In this document: positions 21,083 through 30,469 of the stretch, one piece after another
Layout: every line of letters starts with the position of its first letter
Numbering within the stretch: position 1 is the stretch's first letter
Assembly: GCF_002266435.3 (NCBI RefSeq)
Contig: NZ_CP029426.2
Coordinates: forward strand, 3,936,001 to 4,000,000
DNA: 64,000 bases
Direction: 5' to 3'
Source: Bradyrhizobium amphicarpaeae
Lineage (GTDB): Bacteria; Pseudomonadota; Alphaproteobacteria; Rhizobiales; Xanthobacteraceae
Translations under genes and position numbers: made by a program
The notes under the pieces: model-generated
Told to the model about the DNA's origin: nothing
The model's database searches: none
What the model saw: only the letters and a program-made list of their open reading frames with translations

Positions 21083-21403
21083 ATGAACTGCCCGGAAAAC
21101 ATCATCTTCATTGCATTCGCTGTCGCCAACGCCTGTCGGCTGCTGGCCTACCTGCCGCAAATCTCGGTCCTTCTGAGGCAGAAGGACGCTGCCGCGGTGT
21201 CGTCCGCGACATGGTTGCTGTTTACCGTGTCGAACGGCATCACGGCCGTCTACGCCGTGCGGATCGTCGCCGACACGGCCATGGCACTGACCTTCGCGAG
21301 CAACACGATCTGTTGCGCAACGATCGTTGCGCTCGTGCAATACAAGCGTCGAAAAATTCGGCGAGCGAAGTTGGGCGGTGTCCCCTTTGCCGAAGTCCGA
21401 TAA
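21083..21403 (+). CDS. small PQ-loop (SemiSWEET-like) membrane protein
   Basis: 106 residues with three hydrophobic helices and the PQ-loop signature LLAYLPQISVLLRQKDAAAV, then SSATWLLFTVSNGITAVYA. Size and topology match SemiSWEET-type half transporters that dimerise to move sugars or small metabolites. ATG at 21083 has AAGGGA nine bases upstream. A GTG at 21041 overlapping the previous stop (GTGA) would add 14 residues. The C-terminus is basic (KRRKIRRAK). Linkage to the Bug protein suggests shared regulation; a shared substrate is only a guess. Confidence 0.7.
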   Translation: MNCPENIIFIAFAVANACRLLAYLPQISVLLRQKDAAAVSSATWLLFTVSNGITAVYAVRIVADTAMALTFASNTICCATIVALVQYKRRKIRRAKLGGVPFAEVR

Positions 21404-21507
21404 CGCAAGTCCGATCGAAACTAGGTCCGGAAGCCGACCATCGCACTCACGAAGGTGACTTCTGCTGGTCCGTTGCAAGTCGACGCTTGTAGATGCGTCC
21501 CGGCCGC

Positions 21508-22680
21508 TCACCGTCTCTTCCGCATCGTTTCGAGCACGATGTCGGCCGCGAGCACGCTGGGTGATTTGTTGCCGGTCGACATGATCTGATCGAGCCGAGC
21601 GAAGGCCTCGACCTGCTGCCGCCGCAGCGGCGAATCCGTCAGCACGTCTTGAAGCGCCGGTGCAAGCTTCTCCGGCGTGCAATCCTCCTGCAGGAACTCC
21701 GGAATGACATCCTGGCCGATCACGAGATTGGCAAGGATCACCGAGGACACGCGGATCGCGCGGCGCAGGATGAAGGCCTCGATGGCGCCGACGCGATAGG
21801 CCGTCACCATCGGAATGCCTGATAGCGCGAGCTCCAGCGTCACCGTGCCTGACTTGGCCAGCGCCGCGCGCGCGATGCGGAACGCGGCGCGCTTCTCGTT
21901 CTCGCCGGTCACGACCCTTGGCTTGACCGGCCAATTCGCGATGCCCTCGCGGATGGTGGCTTCCAGATGCGGCATCGTCGGCAGCACCAGTTCGAAGGTG
22001 CGGCCTTCCGCCCGCAGGCGGCCGAGTGTGGCGCCGAAGACATCGAGGTGGTGCCGGACCTCGCTGCGCCGGCTGCCGGGCAGCACCAGCAGCACCGGCG
22101 GCTCGCCATCGCGACGCGCCTGCTCCTCGGCGTTCGGCCGCAGCGAGGGCAATTGCTCGACCAGGGGATGGCCGACATAGCTGCAGGGCGGCCCGCCGAG
22201 CTTGCGGTATTCCTCAGGCTCGAACGGCAACAGCCCGAGCACGTGGTCGACATAGCCAAGCATGGTCCGCGCCCGTCCCGGCCGCCACGCCCAAAGCTGC
22301 GGCGAAACGTAATCGACGACCGGGATCGCCGGAGTCTTCGCACGCACGCGGCGGGCGACGCGATGGGTGAAATCGGGGCTGTCGATGATGACGAGCGCGT
22401 CTGGCGCGGCTTCCAGCACGGCGTCCACAGTCTTGCGGATCAATCCCAAAATCTTCGGCAATTGCTGCACCACTGCGGCGAAGCCGACGATCGACAGCTC
22501 CTCGATCGGAAACAGCGATTCGAGCCCCTCGCGTGCCATGGTGCGGCCGCCCACGCCGACGAACTGCACGCCGTCGCCGAGGCGCTGGCGCAGCACCTTC
22601 ATCAAGGCGCTGCCGAGCCGGTCGCCGGACTCCTCCGTGGCGATCAGGAAGATCTTGCGCTTGGGATCACGCGCCTGCAT
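21508..22680 (-). CDS. lpxB: lipid-A-disaccharide synthase
   Basis: GT19 glycosyltransferase joining UDP-2,3-diacylglucosamine and lipid X into the lipid A disaccharide on the inner face of the inner membrane. 390 residues. Characteristic segments are FLIATEESGDRLGSALMKVL at the start, the FVGVGGRTMAREGL loop, YVSPQLWAW, LLVLPGSRRSEV and the C-terminal SGTVTLELAL. Start ATG 22680 shares one base with the lpxI stop (TGATG), so translation is coupled. Last gene of the bamA-lpx run. Confidence 0.96.
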   Translation of the reverse strand: MQARDPKRKIFLIATEESGDRLGSALMKVLRQRLGDGVQFVGVGGRTMAREGLESLFPIEELSIVGFAAVVQQLPKILGLIRKTVDAVLEAAPDALVIIDSPDFTHRVARRVRAKTPAIPVVDYVSPQLWAWRPGRARTMLGYVDHVLGLLPFEPEEYRKLGGPPCSYVGHPLVEQLPSLRPNAEEQARRDGEPPVLLVLPGSRRSEVRHHLDVFGATLGRLRAEGRTFELVLPTMPHLEATIREGIANWPVKPRVVTGENEKRAAFRIARAALAKSGTVTLELALSGIPMVTAYRVGAIEAFILRRAIRVSSVILANLVIGQDVIPEFLQEDCTPEKLAPALQDVLTDSPLRRQQVEAFARLDQIMSTGNKSPSVLAADIVLETMRKRR

Positions 22681-23549
22681 CACGCCGGCAAACCGATGAC
22701 GAAGAGATATTTCGCGTCGGCGAGCGCGATCATCGCCTGTGGCTCGGCGGCGATGGTGTTGCCGGCGATGACGGCGAGGCCGGCAAGGCCGGCCGCCGCG
22801 ACACCTTCGAGAGTGCGCGGGCCGATCGTCGGCAGGTCGAAGCGCAGATCCTGGCCGCTCTTCGGCGCTTTCACCAGCACGCCGCGGCCGGCGGCCGCGC
22901 GAATGCGCCCCTCCTCGCGCAGGCGTGCGACGCGCGCGAGCAGCGCGTCGGTGCCCTCGATGTCCTCAACCGCGACCACATGGCCGTCGATCACCACCGC
23001 AGCCTGGCCGATGTCGAACGGACCGAGCGCAGTGAGCACCGCGCGACCGCGCGCGATGTCGGTCTTGCTGTTGTCGTTCGGCCAGGCGCGGCTGATGCAG
23101 CCCTCGGGCATCAGCAGATCGGGCGCGACGTCCTTGATGCCGACCATGCGAAAGCCGCCCTGCTCGAGGATGCGGCCGACACCGGACAGCAGATGATCGT
23201 CGCCGCCGCGGAAGGCGCGGATGACATTGCCGAGCAGGCGCAGCGTCGTGACGTCGAACCTTATTTCGGTCAGCGAGGGCCGCACCAGCGTGCCGATGAA
23301 GATCAGGTCGCGGCAGCCCTCCTCGCGGAACAGCCGCATCGCCCGGCCGAGCTGGCCGACCGAGATCCAGCGATGGCGGAACTTCTCCACCTGCGCCGGA
23401 TCGCAGGCCCCGCGCAGCGGAAACAGCACCGGCGTGATGCCGCGGGCGGCAAGCGAGTCCGCGACTGCGAACGGCATCGCGCCGCCGCCGGCGACGATGC
23501 CGACCGGCGATGCAATCTCCGATGCCGCCGATGTCATGCCCGCGGCCAT
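22680..23549 (-). CDS. lpxI: UDP-2,3-diacylglucosamine diphosphatase LpxI
   Basis: Hydrolyses UDP-2,3-diacylglucosamine to lipid X, the alphaproteobacterial alternative to LpxH. 289 residues from ATG 23549. N-terminal nucleotide-binding-like part (PVGIVAGGGAMPFAVADSLA) and a C-terminal catalytic domain with RAVLTALGPFDIGQAAVV, VEDIEGTDALLAR and RFDLPTIGPRTLEG, all typical of the former DUF1009 family. ATG at 23537 (MTSAAS) is an alternative start. It lies seven bases after lpxA and overlaps lpxB by one base. Confidence 0.95.
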   Translation of the reverse strand: MAAGMTSAASEIASPVGIVAGGGAMPFAVADSLAARGITPVLFPLRGACDPAQVEKFRHRWISVGQLGRAMRLFREEGCRDLIFIGTLVRPSLTEIRFDVTTLRLLGNVIRAFRGGDDHLLSGVGRILEQGGFRMVGIKDVAPDLLMPEGCISRAWPNDNSKTDIARGRAVLTALGPFDIGQAAVVIDGHVVAVEDIEGTDALLARVARLREEGRIRAAAGRGVLVKAPKSGQDLRFDLPTIGPRTLEGVAAAGLAGLAVIAGNTIAAEPQAMIALADAKYLFVIGLPA

Positions 23550-23556
23550 TTTCGAA

Positions 23557-24348
23557 TCATTTCGCGATGGCGGGAAGGCAGAGCGGGCGCTTGCCCTTGC
23601 CGATGAAGTCGAGGATTTCGGCGATCGCAGGATCTTCGCCCGCGAGCGGCCTCGATGCCTCCAGCCGCTCGGCGAAGGTACCGGGGCCATGGAAGAGTTT
23701 CTGATAGAACCCGCGCACCGTCGCCAGTCGCTGCTTGGTGAACTTGCGCCGCTTCATGCCGATGATGTTGAGGCCTTCCAGCGCCGCATACTGGCCGTTG
23801 ACCAGCCCGAACGGAATGATGTCGTCGCGCACGCCGCAGACGCCGCCGACCATGACCTGCGGCCCGATGCGGGTAAACTGGTGTACAGCGGACAGGCCGC
23901 CGATGAAGACGAAGTCACCGATCTCGGCGTGACCGCCGAGCGTTGCCGAGGTCGCGAAGATCACGTCATTGCCGACGTGGCAGTCATGGCCGACATGGCT
24001 GCAGTTCATGAAATAGCCGCGATCACCGACGGTGGTGATGCCGCCGCCGGCGACGGTACCGGCATTCATGGTCACGGACTCACGGAGGGTACAGCCCGAG
24101 CCGATGGAGAGCCTGGTCAGCTCGCCCCGGTAGGAGAGCGACTGCGGCGGCGTGCCGAGCGAGACGAAGGGATAGATCGTGCAATCGTCGCCGATGGTGG
24201 TCTGCGCCGTGATGTGCACATGACCGATCAGCTTGCAGTTCTTGCCGATCACGACATGGGGGCCGATGATGCAGAAGGGCCCGATCTCGGTGCCCTCGCC
24301 GATCACGGCGCCGTCCTCGACCCGCGCGGTAGGATCAATCTTACTCAT
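23557..24348 (-). CDS. lpxA: UDP-N-acetylglucosamine O-acyltransferase
   Basis: First enzyme of lipid A synthesis, adding a 3-hydroxyacyl chain from ACP to UDP-GlcNAc. 263 residues. Left-handed parallel beta-helix visible as hexapeptide repeats through the first 190 residues (GTEIGPFCIIGPHVVIGKNC). Catalytic His in NCSHVGHDCHVGN, followed by GGLSAVHQFTRIG, and a C-terminal helical domain. ATG 24348 follows a five-codon upstream ORF created by a 17-base tandem repeat. The + strand KTSC gene separates it from fabZ. Confidence 0.96.
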   Translation of the reverse strand: MSKIDPTARVEDGAVIGEGTEIGPFCIIGPHVVIGKNCKLIGHVHITAQTTIGDDCTIYPFVSLGTPPQSLSYRGELTRLSIGSGCTLRESVTMNAGTVAGGGITTVGDRGYFMNCSHVGHDCHVGNDVIFATSATLGGHAEIGDFVFIGGLSAVHQFTRIGPQVMVGGVCGVRDDIIPFGLVNGQYAALEGLNIIGMKRRKFTKQRLATVRGFYQKLFHGPGTFAERLEASRPLAGEDPAIAEILDFIGKGKRPLCLPAIAK

Positions 24349-24369
24349 CAAGCAATCTGACTCATCAAG
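24336..24369 (-). repeat. 17-base tandem repeat duplicating the lpxA start region
   Basis: Two copies of a 17-base unit (CTTGATGAGTNAGATTG on the coding strand), one mismatch. Each carries an ATG in the same context. The upstream one opens a five-codon ORF (MSQIA, 24365-24348) whose TGA overlaps the lpxA ATG as TGATG. Confidence 0.7.
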
Positions 24370-24524
24370 AAGGTCTTATTAGGCGTTGAAGTCGCTCAAC
24401 TTTCCGGTGGTTAGCGCGACTATGCCCGATCTGTCCAGTGACGTATCATCTCGGCGTGTTTCAGACACCGGATGAGCCGGCCGTCGCAGCGCCTCAACGC
24501 GTTCATGTGGAGCTTGAAGTCATC

Positions 24525-24887
24525 GTGGTCAGGGCCCTGGCAATCCTGCTCGCACAGCTGGCGACCGCGCCGATCGTGTCCGAGACGGTCGAGACCGCCG
24601 AACATCGCCTCGTCGATCTCCAGTCCTTCGAATGCCGCGACATCACCCGCAGCACGGTGCTGCAGCGGGTCTGTTACGACCCCGCGCAGCGACACCTTAT
24701 CGTCGCGGCGAACGGCGCCTATGACCGCTATTGCGGCGTGACGGCCGACACTGTCGAGCGCCTGCTGGGGGCCCCGTCGATGGGCCAGTTCTTCAACCAG
24801 ACTATCAAGCGCGATGTCGCGGCCGGCCGCTACGCCTGCCCCGGTCGCCACACGTACCTCGCGCACGAACGCGGCCTGCGCAGCTGA
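24525..24887 (+). CDS. secreted KTSC-domain protein
   Basis: About 120 residues. A short hydrophobic start (VRALAILLAQLATAPIVSE) looks like a signal peptide, followed by a KTSC domain: FECRDITRSTVLQRVCYD, then NGAYDRYCGVTADTVERLL and APSMGQFFNQTIKRD. Four Cys in the mature part suggest disulfides, consistent with export. KTSC domains are thought to bind RNA or peptides in cytoplasmic versions; the role of exported ones is unknown. The GTG at 24525 gives the best signal peptide; 24507 and 24438 are other GTG starts. Opposite strand to its lpx neighbours. Confidence 0.72.
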   Translation: MVRALAILLAQLATAPIVSETVETAEHRLVDLQSFECRDITRSTVLQRVCYDPAQRHLIVAANGAYDRYCGVTADTVERLLGAPSMGQFFNQTIKRDVAAGRYACPGRHTYLAHERGLRS

Positions 24888-24919
24888 CCTCGCCCCGGGC
24901 CCCTTCGCTTGAAGGCGCC

Positions 24920-25381
24920 TTAATCCGTCAGCATGGCGCCGACGTCGGCTTCCGCAACCACCTGCCCGTTGACCTTGGCGTCGCCGTGAAACCACCACAT
25001 CGCCTTGCGGCGTCCGATCGAACGCATGTGATATTCGATGGTGTCGCCGGGCAGCACCGGCTTGCGGAACTTGCACTTGTCGATGGTGAGGAAATACACC
25101 GCGCGCGGCTTCTCGGTACCCTCCACCGAAGTGATGCCGATCACGCCGGCGGTCTGCGCCATCGCTTCGATCATCATCACGCCGGGATAGACCGGGCGCT
25201 CCGGGAAATGCCCCTGGAAGGCCGGCTCGTTGAAGGTGACGTTCTTGATGCCGATGCCGCTGTAGTCGGCCCGGATGTTGATCACCCGATCGATCAGCAA
25301 CATCGGAAAGCGGTGCGGTAAAGTTCGGAGGATCGCATTGATATCCACCAGCTCGAACTTGATGGGTGATTCCGCCGTCAT
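24920..25381 (-). CDS. fabZ: 3-hydroxyacyl-ACP dehydratase FabZ
   Basis: Dehydrates 3-hydroxyacyl-ACP in fatty acid synthesis, competing with LpxA/LpxD for the same acyl-ACP pool. 153 residues, hotdog fold. Catalytic His and Glu sit in [13 protein letters not shown] and [20 protein letters not shown]. The ATG overlaps the lpxD stop as ATGA. A larger frame upstream runs through lpxD and is not real. Position between lpxD and lpxA is the classic arrangement, here broken on the lpxA side by the KTSC gene. Confidence 0.97.
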   Translation of the reverse strand: MTAESPIKFELVDINAILRTLPHRFPMLLIDRVINIRADYSGIGIKNVTFNEPAFQGHFPERPVYPGVMMIEAMAQTAGVIGITSVEGTEKPRAVYFLTIDKCKFRKPVLPGDTIEYHMRSIGRRKAMWWFHGDAKVNGQVVAEADVGAMLTD

Positions 25382-26445
25382 TCCCGTCCCTCGTTCTTCG
25401 GATCGGCCTTGCTGTCGCGTACCAGGCGCTCCACTGCGATAATTTCCTTGAACCACTGCTTGGTCGGTTTGGCGAAAAAGCCGCCCCAGCGTCCGCCCGG
25501 CGGGATGTCGTCCTTGACGCCGCTCATCGCGGTCACCTGGGCGCCATCTCCAATCTTGAGGTGGTTGTTGATGCCAACCTTTGCTCCAAGTGCCACGTTG
25601 TCGCCAATCGACAGGCTGCCGGCGAGCCCGATCTGGGCCGCCAGCAGGCAGTGCCGGCCGATCGTGACATTGTGGCCGATCTGGACCTGATTGTCGATTT
25701 TCGTGCCCTCGCCGATCACGGTGTCGCGCAAGCTGCCGCGGTCGATGGTGGTCCCGGCGCCGACCTCGACGTCGTTCTGGATCAGCACCCGCCCGGTCTG
25801 GGGCACCTTCAGATGGCCCTCGGGACCGAAGAAGATGAAGCCATAGCCGTCCTGGCCGATCGAACAGCCGGGATGGATCAGCACGTTGTTGCCGATCAGG
25901 GCGCACTGGATCACGGTGCGCGCGCCGACATTGCAGTCCCGGCCGATCTTGACGCCGGGCCCGATCACCGCCCCAACGCCGACCACCGTGCCACTGCCGA
26001 TCTCCACATCCGGGCCGATCACGGCCAGGGGATCGACGATCACGCCATCCTCGAGCCGGGCCGAGGGATCGATGATCGCCGACGGCGCGATGCCGTCATT
26101 GCCGACCCAGGATTGGGGTCTCAGCGCTTCGCCGTGCCATTCCCGCGCGATCCCGACGAAGGCCCGGAACGGCTGCGCCGCCCGCAGCACGGCCACATGC
26201 GCCGGCACCTGGGCCTCGAAGCGCGGGCTCACCAGGCAAGCGCCGGCCTTGGTCGCCTTGAGCTCATCGGCGTATTTGAGGTTGTCGAAGAATGCCAGAT
26301 GCATCGGGCCCGCTTCGTCCAGCGAAGCCAGGCCCGTGATGATGTGGCCGCCCCTGGCGGGATCGACCAGTTGCGCCTTGGTCAGCGTGGCAATGTCAGC
26401 CAGCGTCGAGGCAGGCGGCTTTGTGAAGAAGGTCGGCTGCGCCAT
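25378..26445 (-). CDS. lpxD: UDP-3-O-(3-hydroxyacyl)glucosamine N-acyltransferase
   Basis: Third lipid A enzyme, N-acylating UDP-3-O-acyl-GlcN. 355 residues from ATG 26445 ([14 protein letters not shown]). N-terminal uridine-binding domain about 1-110, then a long left-handed beta-helix of hexapeptide repeats, with catalytic His in [12 protein letters not shown], and a C-terminal helix. The frame is open 24 codons further upstream, but those residues do not resemble the family and 26445 has GGGGTGGA in front. Coupled to fabZ by ATGA overlap. Confidence 0.96.
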   Translation of the reverse strand: MAQPTFFTKPPASTLADIATLTKAQLVDPARGGHIITGLASLDEAGPMHLAFFDNLKYADELKATKAGACLVSPRFEAQVPAHVAVLRAAQPFRAFVGIAREWHGEALRPQSWVGNDGIAPSAIIDPSARLEDGVIVDPLAVIGPDVEIGSGTVVGVGAVIGPGVKIGRDCNVGARTVIQCALIGNNVLIHPGCSIGQDGYGFIFFGPEGHLKVPQTGRVLIQNDVEVGAGTTIDRGSLRDTVIGEGTKIDNQVQIGHNVTIGRHCLLAAQIGLAGSLSIGDNVALGAKVGINNHLKIGDGAQVTAMSGVKDDIPPGGRWGGFFAKPTKQWFKEIIAVERLVRDSKADPKNEGRE

Positions 26446-26512
26446 TCCACCCCGTCGCGGTCCGGCTTCGGCATGAAGCGGTCGAGCCGCATCATGCTCC
26501 ATCTCTTGGATT

Positions 26513-26558
26513 GGCACGATCCCTTGCGGAAACCGGCTCCAGTGATCCGGATCGTGCC
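26513..26558. repeat. diverged palindromic repeat between bamA and lpxD
   Basis: Ten-base perfect inverted repeat (GGCACGATCC at 26513-26522 and its complement at 26549-26558) around a 26-base loop. The loop contains GCGGAAACCGG. It resembles the intergenic element at 33312, with paired base changes in the arms that keep pairing. No T tract follows, so it is not a classic terminator. Confidence 0.6.
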
Positions 26559-26570
26559 GTGCTGATCGAA

Positions 26571-29096
26571 TTAGAACGAGGTGCCGCCGCCGAACCTGAA
26601 CTCCTGCGTACGGTCGTACTTGCCCTTGCTGAGCGGCACGGCGTAGTCGAAGCGCAGCGGACCGAACGGCGACTGCCAGATCAGGCCGACACCGACCGAC
26701 GAGCGGATCACCTTGCTGTCGTCATACACGAGGCCGGTACAGGTCCCGGTGGACGAGGGATTGATCGTCGACGGGATACAGCCCGGCGTATTGACTTCGT
26801 TGGTCGCGGTCCAGCTCGTCGGGCCCTTATAATCATAGAGGCCGCCGGCATCGGCATAGACCGCACCCTTCAGACCCACTTCCTTCGGAAGGAACCAGAA
26901 CGGCATCTGCAGTTCGAGCGAAGCGCCCCAGTATTTGGTGCCGCCGAGCGCGTCCTGCGTACCGAACGGGTTCAAATCGCGCGGGCCGATGCCGTTCGGG
27001 GCAAAGCCGCGGACGAGGTTCGAACCCATCTGGAAGTGATCGAGCATGCGCAGATCGCTGCCGATCTTGTTCAGCATGCCGCTTTGCAAGCGGACCAGGC
27101 CGACGATGTCGGACACCAGCGGCGTGTAGTACTTCGCATCGATGACCGACTTCAGATAGGACACGTCGCCGCCGACGCCGGCGAAATCCTGGCGGAAGTC
27201 GACGAGCAGACCGTCGGACGGGTTCTTGTTGTTGTCCAGCGTGTTGTAGGTCAGCGTATAGCCGAGCGCCGAGGTCAGCGTCTTGCCGTTCGCCAGTTCC
27301 TTGCGCACCGGCAACGAGGCTTCGCCATCGCTGTAGCAACCAAGGCCGTTGGTGGACGCAGCCAAAGGCGTGCCGGTCAGCGCGGAATAGGCCGGGCTCG
27401 GGTTGAACGCCGCGGAGAGCGGGTCGTTGTTACAGTTCGCCAGATAGCCCGGCAGCTGGATTTCCTGCTGGTAGATCGAGTAGCGCAGCTGCAGCGACAG
27501 ATCTTCACGCAAGGAGAAACCCAGTCGCGGCGAGAAGCCGAGCGTCTTGGTGCCGTAGGAGATGTAGCTGTTGGATAGCTGCTGGCGCTGATAGAGGTCG
27601 AGGCCGAGCGCGACGCGGTAGTCGAGCAGATACGGCTCGACGAACGACAGCGAGTAGCCGCGTGCATATTGGCCATAGGTCACCGACGCCTTGGCGAACA
27701 GACCGCGGCCGAGCAGGTTGCGCTCGGAGACCGAGACTTCGGCCAGCGCGCCGTCGGTGGTGGAGTAACCGCCCGAGATCGAGAAGTCGCCGGTCGATTT
27801 CTCTTCCATGTCGACGATCAGGACGACGCGATCGCTCGACGAGCCGGGCTCGGTCGTGATCTTCACGCTCTTGAAGTAGTCGAGGTTCTTCAGGCGCCGC
27901 TCGGCACGGTCGACCAGCGCGCGGTTGTAGGCATCGCCCTCGGAGATGTCGAACTCGCGGCGGATCACGTAGTCGCGGGTGCGCGTGTTGCCGCGCAGGT
28001 TGATGCGCTCGATATAGGTGCGCGGACCTTCGTCGATGTTGAACACGACGGAAACGGTGTGCGCCTCGAAATTGCGGTCGCCGCCGGGCCGGACCACGGC
28101 AAAGGCATAGCCGCGGCGCGAGGCCTCGATCTGCATCTCCTCGACCGACTTCTCGACCGATTCGACGTTGTAGAGCGAGCCGACATTGACGCGCGAATAG
28201 GCGCGCAACGACGACGGATCGAAGTTCGGAATGCTGGAGCGGAAGTCGAGCGCGCCGACGCGGTACTGCGATCCTTCCTCGATCTTGAAGGTGACGTTGA
28301 AGCCCTTCTTCTCCGGATCGTATTCGGTGAGCGCGGCCACCACCTGGACGTCGGCGTAACCGTTCTTGAGATAGAAGCGGCGGATCAGGTCGCGGTCGGC
28401 TTCGACGCGGTCGGGATCGTAGATGTCACCGCTGGCCAGGAAGCTCAGCAGGTTCGATTCGCGGGTCTTGATGACGTCCCTGAGGCGGTAGGACGAGAAG
28501 GCATTGTTGCCGACGAACTCGATCGACTTGACGCCGGTCTTGGCGCCCTCCTCCACGGTGAAGATGAGATCAACACGGTTGTTCGGCTGCTCGATGATCT
28601 CCGGCGTGACGCGCACGTCGTAGCGGCCGGAGCGGCGATAGATTTCAGCGATTCGCAGCGTGTCGGACTGCACCATGGCGCGGGAGAAGGTGCCGCGCGC
28701 CTTGGACTGGACCTCGGACGTGAGCTGCTCGTCCTTGATCTTCTTGTTGCCCTCGAAGGCGATCCGGCCGATCACCGGGTTTTCCACCACGGAGACGACG
28801 ATCTGGCCGCCGGCGCCACGGTTGATTCTCACGTCCTGGAACAGGCCGGTCTCGATCAAGGCCTTGAGGCCATCGTCGATGGCACCTTGATCCAGGCGGC
28901 CGCCCGGACCCGGCTTGAAATAGGAGCGGATCGTCTCCACCTCGACCCGGCGATTTCCTTCGACGGAAATCGACTGCACGGTCTGAGCGAGCGCAGACGA
29001 AGGCACGAAAACAGCCCCGACCGGGGCAACCACCGGCGCGCCGAACATGATCAGGGTTGCGAGCAAGCCACCCCGGAGTCGCAGTCCAAACTTCAT
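26571..29096 (-). CDS. bamA: outer membrane protein assembly factor BamA
   Basis: Essential Omp85 protein that folds beta-barrels into the outer membrane. 841 residues from ATG 29096. Signal peptide ([19 protein letters not shown], cleavage near ALA-QT), five POTRA domains from about 30 to 420 (first: [20 protein letters not shown]), then a 16-stranded barrel ending [13 protein letters not shown] with the C-terminal Phe. The conserved barrel loop motif [13 protein letters not shown] is present. Frame remains open to 29231; ATG 29096 gives a proper signal peptide and has AAGGG upstream. Part of the rseP-bamA-lpxD run. Confidence 0.96.
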   Translation of the reverse strand: MKFGLRLRGGLLATLIMFGAPVVAPVGAVFVPSSALAQTVQSISVEGNRRVEVETIRSYFKPGPGGRLDQGAIDDGLKALIETGLFQDVRINRGAGGQIVVSVVENPVIGRIAFEGNKKIKDEQLTSEVQSKARGTFSRAMVQSDTLRIAEIYRRSGRYDVRVTPEIIEQPNNRVDLIFTVEEGAKTGVKSIEFVGNNAFSSYRLRDVIKTRESNLLSFLASGDIYDPDRVEADRDLIRRFYLKNGYADVQVVAALTEYDPEKKGFNVTFKIEEGSQYRVGALDFRSSIPNFDPSSLRAYSRVNVGSLYNVESVEKSVEEMQIEASRRGYAFAVVRPGGDRNFEAHTVSVVFNIDEGPRTYIERINLRGNTRTRDYVIRREFDISEGDAYNRALVDRAERRLKNLDYFKSVKITTEPGSSSDRVVLIVDMEEKSTGDFSISGGYSTTDGALAEVSVSERNLLGRGLFAKASVTYGQYARGYSLSFVEPYLLDYRVALGLDLYQRQQLSNSYISYGTKTLGFSPRLGFSLREDLSLQLRYSIYQQEIQLPGYLANCNNDPLSAAFNPSPAYSALTGTPLAASTNGLGCYSDGEASLPVRKELANGKTLTSALGYTLTYNTLDNNKNPSDGLLVDFRQDFAGVGGDVSYLKSVIDAKYYTPLVSDIVGLVRLQSGMLNKIGSDLRMLDHFQMGSNLVRGFAPNGIGPRDLNPFGTQDALGGTKYWGASLELQMPFWFLPKEVGLKGAVYADAGGLYDYKGPTSWTATNEVNTPGCIPSTINPSSTGTCTGLVYDDSKVIRSSVGVGLIWQSPFGPLRFDYAVPLSKGKYDRTQEFRFGGGTSF

Positions 29097-29273
29097 CGCG
29101 CAACGCGCCCTTATCATTCCGAGCCAGACCCAACCCCAACGCCGGTCTGGAAGATTCCCCAAGTTCAGGCCGCTTGTAGCCAATTTCACCGACGCCGCAA
29201 ACGGCAGAAAGCGTCGTGATTTCAATTTCATTCCAAGACGTGGCTGATCAGCAACGTCACAAAAAAGCCGCCA

Positions 29274-30425
29274 TCAGGATGCCGCCATCCGCAGGATGTC
29301 GTTATAGGTCGCAAACACCATCAGCATGAGCACCAGACCGAGTCCGATTCGGAACCCCATCTCCTGGGTCCGCTCGGACAGGGGCCGGCCACGGACGACC
29401 TCCGCCGCGTAGAACATCAGATGGCCGCCATCGAGCAGCGGGATCGGGAACAGGTTCAGCAGGCCGATCGACACCGACAGCACCGCGCAGAGGTTGATCA
29501 CGAATTGGAATCCGGCGCTGGCCGCCTGCCCCGACATCTTCGCGATGCCCAGGACGCCGCTGACCTCGTTCGGATTGCCGTTTCCGGCGAACAGCGAGCC
29601 GAGGAACTTGAAGGTGCTGGTGATGATGAACCAGACCTGCTCGACCCCGATCTTGAGCGCCTCGCCAACACCGACCGGGGTGCTCGACGCCTCGCCGGCC
29701 TGTGCCTTGTGCTCGATGCCGAGCACGCCGAGACGATGGCTGTTGCCGAACGGGTCCTTACGCTCGAGCAGCGCCGGGGTTGCGGTCAGCGAGACGATGG
29801 TCCCGTCCCGCTTGACCTGAAACGCAAGCGCTGAACCCGCATTCATCGCAACGATTCGCTGCATGTCGGCAAAGCTCTCGATCGGCTTGCCGTCGATCTG
29901 GACGACGACGTCCCCGATCTTGAATCCGGCCGCAGCCGCAGCACCATCGGCGACGACGCCGTCAACGCGCGCGATCGTGCTCGGCTTGCCGTAATACAGA
30001 GCCATCCCCGCGAAAATCAGCGCGCCCAGGATGAAATTGGCGATCGGTCCGGCCGCGACGATGGCGGCGCGCGGGCCGACCTTCTTGTGGTGGAAGCTGC
30101 CGGCGCGCTCCTCGGCCGTCATGGCCGCGAGCGTCTGGGACGAAGGGGTCGAGGCCTCGCTCTCGTCGCCGAAGAACTTGACGTAGCCGCCAAGCGGGAT
30201 GGCCGAGATCTTCCAGCGGGTGCCGTGGCGGTCATTGAAACCGACCAGCTCAGGCCCGAAACCGAGCGAGAAGGTCAGGACGCGCACGCCCGCCCAGCGC
30301 GCGACCAGGAAATGGCCAAGCTCATGGAAGAACACGACGATCGTCAGGACGAACAGGAAGGGAACCGCGTAGCCGAGGAGCCCATGGCTCAACGTATTGA
30401 AACTATGGACAAAAAAGTCGATCAT
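29274..30425 (-). CDS. rseP: site-2 intramembrane zinc metalloprotease RseP/MmpA
   Basis: M50 protease that cuts transmembrane anti-sigma factors and other membrane proteins. 383 residues. Zinc motif HELGH at 34-38 (VVFFHELGHFLVARW) in the first membrane helix, one PDZ domain around 130-200 (GFKIGDVVVQIDGKPIESF), and the second metal-ligand motif NLFPIPLLDGGH near the C-terminus. Four membrane helices expected. All catalytic residues are present. Lies between dxr and bamA, the standard order in alphaproteobacteria. Confidence 0.95.
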   Translation of the reverse strand: MIDFFVHSFNTLSHGLLGYAVPFLFVLTIVVFFHELGHFLVARWAGVRVLTFSLGFGPELVGFNDRHGTRWKISAIPLGGYVKFFGDESEASTPSSQTLAAMTAEERAGSFHHKKVGPRAAIVAAGPIANFILGALIFAGMALYYGKPSTIARVDGVVADGAAAAAGFKIGDVVVQIDGKPIESFADMQRIVAMNAGSALAFQVKRDGTIVSLTATPALLERKDPFGNSHRLGVLGIEHKAQAGEASSTPVGVGEALKIGVEQVWFIITSTFKFLGSLFAGNGNPNEVSGVLGIAKMSGQAASAGFQFVINLCAVLSVSIGLLNLFPIPLLDGGHLMFYAAEVVRGRPLSERTQEMGFRIGLGLVLMLMVFATYNDILRMAAS

Positions 30426-30469
30426 CGAATTCCCTCATCCAGCGCCGCAAGGCCCTGGCCCCGAACCAT

